The translations under genes and the position numbers were made by a program. DNA of 64,000 bases from Brevifilum sp029548365 (GTDB lineage Bacteria; Chloroflexota; Anaerolineae; Anaerolineales; Anaerolineaceae), in NCBI GenBank assembly GCA_035376985.1, contig DAOSSA010000002.1:154804-218803 (forward strand), read 5' to 3'. The number at the start of each line of letters is the position of its first letter. The first letter of the stretch is position 1. The notes beneath the pieces were generated by a model that was given only the letters and a program-made list of their open reading frames with translations, ran no database searches and was not told the DNA's origin. Shown here one piece after another: positions 57,515-64,000 of the stretch.

Positions 57515-59769
57515 GCGAGCCGGCTATCCGATTACGACCCGGACAGGAAGCGGTTTTGCGTTACCAGGGCGGTCGCATGGGGATCAGCGCTGTGCCTGGC
57601 AGCGGAAAAACATGGACACTGGCATATTTAGCTGCCAACCTGATCAAACGCGGCATGATTGAGACTGATCAGGAAATTCTGGTGGTGACGCTGGTGAATG
57701 CGGCTGTGGACAACTTCTCGTCGCGCATCAGTGCGCAGCTCCAGGTGGAGGGTTTGCTGCCAGGCTATGGGTATCGGGTGCGTACGCTGCACGGGCTGGC
57801 GAATGACATCGTCCGCGAACGCCCAGACCTGGCGGGATTGAGCAATAATTTTCAGATCATTGATGATTATGAGTGTGAGAGGATCAAGAGTAGAATCGCC
57901 AAAGATTGGATTGCATCTCAACCTGACTTCCTGGACCCTTACCTGGAATATGATCAAAATAATAAAAGCCAGGCAAATGCCATTCAGCAAAGCCTGCCCA
58001 GGATGATGGAAAACATTGCCAACGCCTTTATCCGCCTGGCAAAGGATCGGGAGTTATTGCCTGCTGATATCGAGATTAAACTGACCCGGATGCAAATCCC
58101 CCTGCCCCTGGTCAGGATGGGGCTGGACATGTATGCCGAGTACCAGAATGCCCTGATCTACCGGGGAGGCGTTGACTTTGACGACCTGATCCGGTTGGCG
58201 TTACGTTGCCTGAAATCAGATCCATCCCTGGTGAAGCAACTGCGCCAACGCTGGCCATTTATTCTTGAGGATGAAGCCCAGGATTCAAGCCGTCTGCAGC
58301 AGGAGATCCTTTCGCTGTTGGCAGGTGAGGGAGGCAACTGGGTGCGGGTTGGCGATCCAAACCAGGCAATTTACGAGAGTTTTACAACAGCCAGCCCTCA
58401 ATTCTTGCTTGATTACCTGAATCATCCCACTGTTGAACAGCGGACATTGCCGGAGAGCGGGCGGTCTTCACAGGATATCATCGATCTTGCCAATCATCTG
58501 ATCACATGGACGCAGACGGAACATCCTCTGCCGGCTGCTCGAAGTGCTTTGTCGCCGCCATTGATACTGGCAACGCCCGCCGATGACCCCCAGCCCAACC
58601 CCGAACCCTGCCCACACTGCATCCGCTTGCTCACCAAACGCATGAGTTCCGATGAAGAAATGCGGCATGTGGTCAATACCGCCCGGTCTTTTCTTGAAAA
58701 GCAGCCCGATCAGACGGTGGCAATCCTCTGCCTGCGTAATGACCGGGCTTATAAATATGTTGAACTGCTCAAGCAACTAAAGATACCCTGTGTGGATAGT
58801 TTGCTGCATTCATCGAGCTCGACCCGGCTCTCAACCGATGCCATGGTCAAAATTCTACGCTGCCTGGCCGATCCAACATCCAGCCGAAAATTAGCCGAAG
58901 CGTACAAGGTTTGGCGGCGAAGAGCGCAAGAAGATGACGATGCCTGGAAAATCCACCTGGGGATCGCGAAACAGATTGAAAGGTGTAAAAACCTGGAAGA
59001 ATACCTGTGGCCTTTTGCCGGCCGGGATTGGCTGGCTGATATTGCAGAAAATGAGGGCGAGCCTGATGCCCTGAATGAGCTGAGGACCTATCAGTCCGTT
59101 GTCCGGCGCTGGCACTCAGCGATGATTTTACCGATCGATCAACTCCTGTTGACGCTTGCCCAGGATCTGTTCCTGGATCCGGTTGAACTGGCTCTGGCCT
59201 ATAAACTTTCCACGCTTTTGCGCCAGATGAGCGACGACCATCTGGATTGGCGTCTGCCGCAATTTATCGACGAATTAACCACAATTACAAAAAATGAACG
59301 CCGATATCTGGGATTTTCTGCTGACGATGATGCCTTTGACCCGGACCGCTATCCCGGTCAGGTTGTAGTGGCAACCATGCACAAAGCCAAGGGTTTAGAG
59401 TGGGATTGTGTGTTCCTAACCGCAGTCAATAATTATAATTTTCCTTCCGGCGCTCCTTACGACCAGTACCTGCCTGAAAAGTGGTTTGTGAAGGGAAAGC
59501 ATAACCTGGAGGCAGAAGCAATCGCCCAATTGCGGGCGCTGATCGACGGTCATGCTTATGATTGGTATCGACCGGGTCAGGCGTCGCTGGATGCTCGGCT
59601 GGAGTTTATCCGTGAACGACTGCGCCTGTTGTTCGTTGGCATCACACGGGCGCGTCGCTTTCTATTGGTCAGTTGGAATTTTGGCAGACCTGCCAATAAA
59701 AACGTGCCGGCTGAGGCATTGATTGCATTAATAAATGATCTGGAGGCCAGGAATGATCCTCCCCAATGA
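57511..59769 (+). CDS. UvrD/PcrA-like superfamily 1 DNA helicase
   Basis: The 752 residues show full SF1A motifs: Walker A VPGSGKT (28-34), Ia/Ib VVTLVNAAVDNF and TLHGLANDIV, Walker B LEDEAQDSS, motif III VGDPNQAIYESF, motif V ATMHKAKGLEWD and motif VI LLFVGITRARR. It would translocate 3'-5' and drive the AddB-like partner and nuclease. AGGAGGG is 4 nt before ATG 57511, which overlaps the upstream stop. Confidence 0.85.
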   Translation: MSEPAIRLRPGQEAVLRYQGGRMGISAVPGSGKTWTLAYLAANLIKRGMIETDQEILVVTLVNAAVDNFSSRISAQLQVEGLLPGYGYRVRTLHGLANDIVRERPDLAGLSNNFQIIDDYECERIKSRIAKDWIASQPDFLDPYLEYDQNNKSQANAIQQSLPRMMENIANAFIRLAKDRELLPADIEIKLTRMQIPLPLVRMGLDMYAEYQNALIYRGGVDFDDLIRLALRCLKSDPSLVKQLRQRWPFILEDEAQDSSRLQQEILSLLAGEGGNWVRVGDPNQAIYESFTTASPQFLLDYLNHPTVEQRTLPESGRSSQDIIDLANHLITWTQTEHPLPAARSALSPPLILATPADDPQPNPEPCPHCIRLLTKRMSSDEEMRHVVNTARSFLEKQPDQTVAILCLRNDRAYKYVELLKQLKIPCVDSLLHSSSSTRLSTDAMVKILRCLADPTSSRKLAEAYKVWRRRAQEDDDAWKIHLGIAKQIERCKNLEEYLWPFAGRDWLADIAENEGEPDALNELRTYQSVVRRWHSAMILPIDQLLLTLAQDLFLDPVELALAYKLSTLLRQMSDDHLDWRLPQFIDELTTITKNERRYLGFSADDDAFDPDRYPGQVVVATMHKAKGLEWDCVFLTAVNNYNFPSGAPYDQYLPEKWFVKGKHNLEAEAIAQLRALIDGHAYDWYRPGQASLDARLEFIRERLRLLFVGITRARRFLLVSWNFGRPANKNVPAEALIALINDLEARNDPPQ

Positions 59770-60592
59770 TTTTGTTTTCACCCAGGCTAATCTCCAGGAC
59801 TATGTGGATTGTCCTTACCGTTTTTATCTGCGTTATGTATTGCGGACCAGGTGGCCCGCGCTGGTGGTCGACCAGGCGCTTGACTTCGAGCAACGCGGCC
59901 AGGCAGGGGGGCGCTTTCACCGACTGGTGCAGCAGTATTTAATGGGCGTGCCAGCCGAGCGGATTGAAGCGCTGGCAGAGGAAGACCCATGGCCAGAACT
60001 GCGCGCATGGTGGGCAGGTTTTATGGTGCATGTACCGCCCTGGCTGGTGGGTCAACGCTGGGTAGAGATGTCCCTGACGGCTACACTTGCCGGCCAACGC
60101 CTGCTGGCAAAGTACGACCTGCTGCTTGTGAATGAGCAGGGCAATCTGACCCTTTTTGATTGGAAAACATCTAAAAAGCCCCTGAGCAAAGCGCGGCTTT
60201 TGGAACGAATCCAAACCCGGCTCTATCACCTGGTGTTGTTGCAAGCCAGCCCAATGCTGCTTAATCACCAGCAGGCAGCGCCCGAGCAGATCAGCATGCA
60301 TTATTGGTATGCGACGCATCCCCAAACGCCAATTTCGCTGATTTACAGCCAGGTGGATTATGATCGTGATCGTGAATACCTGGCGCATCTGGTTGAGACC
60401 GTCACAAACGCTGAAGTTGAGGATTTCTTGCGCACCGCTGACCTCGGCAGGTGCCGGTTTTGTGTTTACCGCTCGCATTGTGAGCGCGGCGTTGAAGCGG
60501 GCAGTCTGGAAGAATTTGACCGGTTGGAGCTGGAGCTGGATGACCCTGATCAATTGATCGACTTTGATGACCTGCCCGAGATTGAATTCTGA
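59753..60592 (+). CDS. PD-(D/E)XK nuclease with Fe-S-type Cys set (Cas4/AddB-C-like)
   Basis: The 279 residues have the PD-(D/E)XK core: His56 in GRFHRLV, Glu105, Asp122 in AKYDLLL, and DWK at 136-138. Four Cys, Cys20 (DCPYRF) and Cys234-x2-Cys237-x5-Cys243, fit the 4Fe-4S cluster of Cas4 and AddB C-termini. No CRISPR or cas1/cas2 is in the window, so a repair role fits better. GGAGG is 6 nt before the ATG; its last base overlaps the recJ ATG. Confidence 0.82.
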   Translation: MILPNDFVFTQANLQDYVDCPYRFYLRYVLRTRWPALVVDQALDFEQRGQAGGRFHRLVQQYLMGVPAERIEALAEEDPWPELRAWWAGFMVHVPPWLVGQRWVEMSLTATLAGQRLLAKYDLLLVNEQGNLTLFDWKTSKKPLSKARLLERIQTRLYHLVLLQASPMLLNHQQAAPEQISMHYWYATHPQTPISLIYSQVDYDRDREYLAHLVETVTNAEVEDFLRTADLGRCRFCVYRSHCERGVEAGSLEEFDRLELELDDPDQLIDFDDLPEIEF

Positions 60593-62898
60593 TGTCGCCC
60601 AAACAGCCCTGGGTACACGCAGAAACCCATCCCATGCCGATTGAATTTCAGAAAGCCATTGGCGGTCATCCGCTGGTGGCACATACACTTTATGAACGGG
60701 GCTACCGGAAAGTCGACGAAGTCCTGGCGTTTTTAGACCCTGATCTTTACCGTCCATCCAGCGCTTTTGATTTGCCCGACATGGAGCGGGCCTGCGATTT
60801 ACTGACCAGGGCGATCCGTGAGCAGGCGTGCATCCTGGTGTGGGGCGATTTTGACGTCGATGGGCAGACCGCGACCACGCTGCTGGTGGAGGGGTTGCGC
60901 GGCCTGGGGGCAAATGTCCGCTACCATATCCCAGTGCGGTCAAAAGAATCCCACGGCATCCGAAAGGAGGTTCTCAAAGCCCAGTTGGTACAGGGGTTTG
61001 ACCTGCTGCTGACCTGCGACACGGGGATTACCGAATTCGAAAGCTTGCAATGGGTGCGTAACCTGGATATCCCAATTATCGTTACCGATCATCACCTGTT
61101 GGCCGAGAGAATGCCGCCCGCCGACGCAGTGATCAACCCCCAGCGGCTGGAGGAGGGCCATCCTCTGCGCACACTACCGGGCGTGGGTGTCGCTTATCAA
61201 CTGATCGAAGGGCTGTATACCTCCCTGGACCGGGAATTGGATTCCGGTCGGTTGCAGGAACTGGTTGCCCTGGGCATCGTTTCTGATGTGGCAGAGCAGC
61301 GGGGTGATACCCGCTACCTGCTGCAGAGGGGATTGAAAAGCTTGCGTAAGACCAACAGGGTCGGGTTGATCCGGTTGTATGAAAACGCTGAACTGAACCC
61401 CGGGTTGATTAACGAGGGACATATTGGCTTTCAGATTGCGCCGCGGTTGAATGCCGTTGGGCGCCTGGGAGATGCCAACCCGATGGTGGAGTTTTTAACC
61501 ACTCAGGACAAATCTGAGGCACGACGCCTGGCGACCCTGATTGAGGGGATGAATATCAAACGGCGTTCAGAGACGCGCCAGGTCGAACAGGGAGCCGAGG
61601 CGCAACTCCAAGCCTCCAGCGACGATCGGCACGCGCCAGCGATTGTGCTGCATCACCCTGGCTGGCCCGGAGGGGTGGTCGGGATTGTGGCCAGTCGCCT
61701 GGTGGAACGTTACCACAAGCCGGTGATCCTGTTGACCGGCGAGGATCCGATTTCCGGTTCAGCCCGCTCAGTGCCCGGATTACACATCACAGAGGCGATT
61801 GGCGCCCAGGCTGATCTGCTGAATAACTTTGGCGGGCACCCGATGGCTGCCGGGCTGTCCCTGCCTGCTGTGCATTATCCTGCTTTTAAACGGCGGTTTT
61901 TAGCAACGGTTGAAGCCCAATTGCCCTCCGGTGCGGTTGGTGAGTCGATTGAAATCGCCGGATCCCTCCGCCTTGACGAGTTGGACCTGGCGCTGGTGCG
62001 AGAAATCTCGCGCCTGGGTCCCTTTGGCCAGGGAAACCCGGCTTTGAACTTCCGGGTGAACGACCTGCGAGTGGTAGCAGAATCCACTGTGGGGATTGAA
62101 CGCGAACACCGCCAGGTGACGGTCGCCGACAAAGAGAGCAACGAACTGCGCCTGATCTGGTGGAATGGCGCTGATGAGCGGCTGCCCGAGGCGCAATTTG
62201 ACCTTGTGTGCCGATTAACAGAGAGTGATTACAAGGGTACACCCCAACTCAGCGCAGAATGGATTGATTTCCAGCTTTCTGAAGCAGGAAAGGTAGAAAT
62301 TGCCGCCCGCCAGGTGGAGCTTATCGATTATCGAGCAAGCCCTCACCCACAGGCTCAATTAGCCCAACTTGTGCTCGAATCCCCGCGGGCTTTAATTTGG
62401 GGCGAAGGTGATTTGCCCAACGCGATGCCCTTCAAGGGCAGGCACGAGCTTGAAAAAATTCCGCACCTGGTGATCTGGACGACGCCGCCTTCACAAACTG
62501 TTTTACAGCATGTGCTGGAGCTTGTGCAGCCGAAACAGGTGACCGTTTTTGCTGTGGAACCTGGCATCGGTGAACTACATGCTTTTATGTCCCGTTTGGG
62601 CAGCGCGGCGAAATACGCGTTCAACAATTTGGGTGGGAGAGTCCGTATCGAGAGGTTGGGAGCCATCTGCGCTGCTAATGAAAGCGCGGTGCGCGCCGGG
62701 TTGCTGTTGTGGGAAGCCAGGGGGATGCTGTCTGTGAATTTTAAGGGAGAAGAGGCTCACATTCGTGCTGACAGACCTGAAGCCGATTTTGGAGCAAGTG
62801 CGTTATTGGAAACCGTGTTGAAAGAATTACTAGAAGAGAGCCGAGCTTATCGGAGATACTTCCGCCAGGTGGAATTGCGGTCGATTATCAACCGGTGA
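60592..62898 (+). CDS. recJ: Single-stranded-DNA exonuclease RecJ
   Basis: RecJ degrades ssDNA 5'-3' in recombination and repair. The 768 residues have the DHH domain (VWGDFDVDGQTATT, TDHH), the DHHA1 domain (GGHPMAAG) and an OB-fold after about 470. A C-terminal extension of about 170 residues (from about 590) looks like the DUF3743-type or a RecJ C-terminal domain; I do not recognise it. The TGATG overlap couples it to the nuclease gene. Confidence 0.88.
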   Translation: MSPKQPWVHAETHPMPIEFQKAIGGHPLVAHTLYERGYRKVDEVLAFLDPDLYRPSSAFDLPDMERACDLLTRAIREQACILVWGDFDVDGQTATTLLVEGLRGLGANVRYHIPVRSKESHGIRKEVLKAQLVQGFDLLLTCDTGITEFESLQWVRNLDIPIIVTDHHLLAERMPPADAVINPQRLEEGHPLRTLPGVGVAYQLIEGLYTSLDRELDSGRLQELVALGIVSDVAEQRGDTRYLLQRGLKSLRKTNRVGLIRLYENAELNPGLINEGHIGFQIAPRLNAVGRLGDANPMVEFLTTQDKSEARRLATLIEGMNIKRRSETRQVEQGAEAQLQASSDDRHAPAIVLHHPGWPGGVVGIVASRLVERYHKPVILLTGEDPISGSARSVPGLHITEAIGAQADLLNNFGGHPMAAGLSLPAVHYPAFKRRFLATVEAQLPSGAVGESIEIAGSLRLDELDLALVREISRLGPFGQGNPALNFRVNDLRVVAESTVGIEREHRQVTVADKESNELRLIWWNGADERLPEAQFDLVCRLTESDYKGTPQLSAEWIDFQLSEAGKVEIAARQVELIDYRASPHPQAQLAQLVLESPRALIWGEGDLPNAMPFKGRHELEKIPHLVIWTTPPSQTVLQHVLELVQPKQVTVFAVEPGIGELHAFMSRLGSAAKYAFNNLGGRVRIERLGAICAANESAVRAGLLLWEARGMLSVNFKGEEAHIRADRPEADFGASALLETVLKELLEESRAYRRYFRQVELRSIINR

Positions 62899-62914
62899 AA
62901 GGGTTAAAAAAACA

Positions 62915-62941
62915 GGCTGACCAATGAATCACGGGTCAGCC
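62915..62941 (-). terminator. Terminator of degV
   Basis: On the minus strand, GGCTGACC (62934-62941) pairs with GGTCAGCC (62915-62922), and TGTTTTTTT follows. It closes the degV unit and lies just past the recJ stop. Confidence 0.75.
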
Positions 62942-62973
62942 CATGGAGATGGCTGGTTTTTTTAGGCTTTACT

Positions 62974-63819
62974 TCATCCTGAAAACCCGCACAGCGCCAG
63001 CGCACCGGGACCGGTGTTGATGCCCAGAACCGGGCCGGTGATATTGATAATCAGCTTAACAGGATTAAATTCTTTTTGGATGCTTTCTGCCAGGCGCTGT
63101 GCTTCCTCCGGCACGTCCCCGTGTAAGACAGCGATGTGAAGTTTACCATCCCGGTCGAGGGAGTCAAAGAATTTCCTGTGCAGCATGTTCAGCATGGATT
63201 GATGGGTGCGCGCCAACCCGGCGGGTTCAACCCGACCGGTCTTGTGATTGATCCTGACCACGGGCTTCACTTTTAACAGGGCTCCCACCCATTTCGCCGC
63301 GTCACCAATCCGACCGCCGTGCTCCAAATATTCTAATGATTGCATAGCCACAACTTGGACAAGCTTCTGGCGCAATTTGGCGACCCTGGCGATGATATCA
63401 TCCATGTCTGCATTGGCACCCCGGGCACGGGCAGCTTCCAGCACCTGCCAGCCCAGAGACATGGTCGGCCCTTTCGAGTCGATCACTGAGACCGGGATGG
63501 GCGCTTTTTCTGCGGCAGCTTTAGCTGTCTGGTAAGTCCCGCTCATGGCGGAAGATACGGTCAGGATCAGTGCTTCAGTTGCGCCGTTTTCAATGGCTGT
63601 ATCGATGGCGGACAGGAAATCATCCTGGGTGGACTGGGAAGAAGTCGGCCTTTGCGGGTCGGTTTGAAAACGCTGGTAGAAAGCTTGAGGTGAAAGCTCA
63701 AACCGATCTTTGAATTGTTCATCGCCCCAAATGACGTACTGGGGCACAATCTGAATGGCGTACTTTTCCACCAGGTCAGCGGGAATGTCACAGGTGCTGT
63801 CGGTGATAATCGCGATCAT
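62974..63819 (-). CDS. DegV-family fatty-acid-binding protein
   Basis: DegV/FakB proteins bind fatty acids for phosphorylation by FakA. The 281 residues begin IAIITDSTCDIPADL, contain RPTSSQSTQDDF and LTVSSAMSGTYQTA (the Ser/Thr carboxylate site), and VQVVAMQSLEYLEHGGRIG. GGGAGG is 5 nt before ATG 63819. FakA is not in the window. Confidence 0.88.
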   Translation of the reverse strand: MIAIITDSTCDIPADLVEKYAIQIVPQYVIWGDEQFKDRFELSPQAFYQRFQTDPQRPTSSQSTQDDFLSAIDTAIENGATEALILTVSSAMSGTYQTAKAAAEKAPIPVSVIDSKGPTMSLGWQVLEAARARGANADMDDIIARVAKLRQKLVQVVAMQSLEYLEHGGRIGDAAKWVGALLKVKPVVRINHKTGRVEPAGLARTHQSMLNMLHRKFFDSLDRDGKLHIAVLHGDVPEEAQRLAESIQKEFNPVKLIINITGPVLGINTGPGALALCGFSG

Positions 63820-63833
63820 ACAGGCCTCCCGAA

Positions 63834-63859
63834 ATTATAATTTGCTCACAGTGATTATA
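63834..63859 (-). promoter_or_regulatory. -10 boxes upstream of degV
   Basis: On the minus strand, two TATAAT boxes (63854-63859 and 63834-63839) precede degV. The first gives a leader of about 28 nt that includes the ribosome site; the second would start too close. -35 elements are weak. Confidence 0.4.
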
Positions 63860-63924
63860 AACGATATTGATTGCTGTGGGTGTATGGGTTCAATACATTG
63901 ACTGGCGAACCTTTGGTTAGCTGG

Positions 63925-63930
63925 TAAAAT
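63925..63930 (+). promoter_or_regulatory. Extended -10 of a gene beyond the window
   Basis: TGGTAAAAT ends at 63930, an extended -10 directed right. The 70 nt that follow hold no start codon with a clear ribosome site; the gene probably lies outside. Confidence 0.25.
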
Positions 63931-64000
63931 TATCTTTGCAGATATATCTGCCGCATCGGGGCACCTCCTTTGTTGGTTTTCCACCCTTAAGGATCGCCCC

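Noticed and set aside
59939..60943. Leftward 334-codon open frame opposite the nuclease and recJ
   Set aside because: It runs antisense to two genes with complete catalytic motifs.

Overview
The window reads as chromosomal DNA of an anaerobic, fermenting bacterium, most likely a Chloroflexota of the class Anaerolineae. The hints are a fused ADP-forming acetyl-CoA synthetase, a substrate-binding lipoprotein with a long PVVEE linker, a fused TPR/DppB/DppC permease, a YprA-type helicase with its YprB partner, and mixed ATG/GTG/TTG starts behind ordinary AGGAGG sites. No 16S rRNA or species marker is present, so this placement is inference.

Region by region. 1-3819: a translationally coupled metabolic operon with an iPGM-type domain end, two uridine-kinase-like P-loop paralogues and an ApgM-type phosphoglycerate mutase between them. 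3948-16025: an RpiR-type regulator, a ferric/sugar-phosphate-type ABC transporter (fused permease, ATPase, lipoprotein), a tandem HAD protein, two HAD-TIM-barrel fusions, a PfkB sugar kinase and a metallo-beta-lactamase-fold hydrolase. This looks like one uptake-and-catabolism locus for a phosphorylated or phosphorylatable sugar. 16133-21049: a LigB-type dioxygenase, a small membrane protein, a GT-C glycosyltransferase and an APH-type kinase.

21200-31210 is the most rearranged part. It holds comM, a RHH/MazF toxin-antitoxin pair flanked by a second copy of the comM 3' end, an orphan 1038-aa permease fusion, a transposase stump, a 5 x 112-bp hairpin-rich tandem array, serC with a strong terminator, a frameshifted acyltransferase pseudogene and a lipoprotein. 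31329-37022 is a three-gene operon with two atypical protein-kinase-like proteins and a TPR/transmembrane/Thr-rich protein. 37321-48520: a HAD hydrolase, the yebC-ruvC-trmH-ruvA operon, a MrfA/MrfB (YprA/YprB) repair pair whose helicase carries an inserted HNH domain, an MFS carrier, and the tatC-tatA-tatB-fmdB-SDR operon. 48690-55289: dinB (probably leaderless), a membrane protein, a GT4 glycosyltransferase, tRNA-Thr(CGT), a YhfC-like membrane protein and the acetyl-CoA synthetase. 55388-62898: a three-gene AddAB-like helicase/helicase/Fe-S nuclease module coupled to recJ. 62974-63819: a DegV fatty-acid-binding protein.

Three loci may work as undescribed or poorly described systems: the RpiR/ABC/HAD-TIM catabolic cluster, the two-kinase/TPR operon, and the helicase-nuclease-RecJ cluster (alongside the HNH-bearing MrfA). 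All function assignments come from motifs read by eye; no database search was run.
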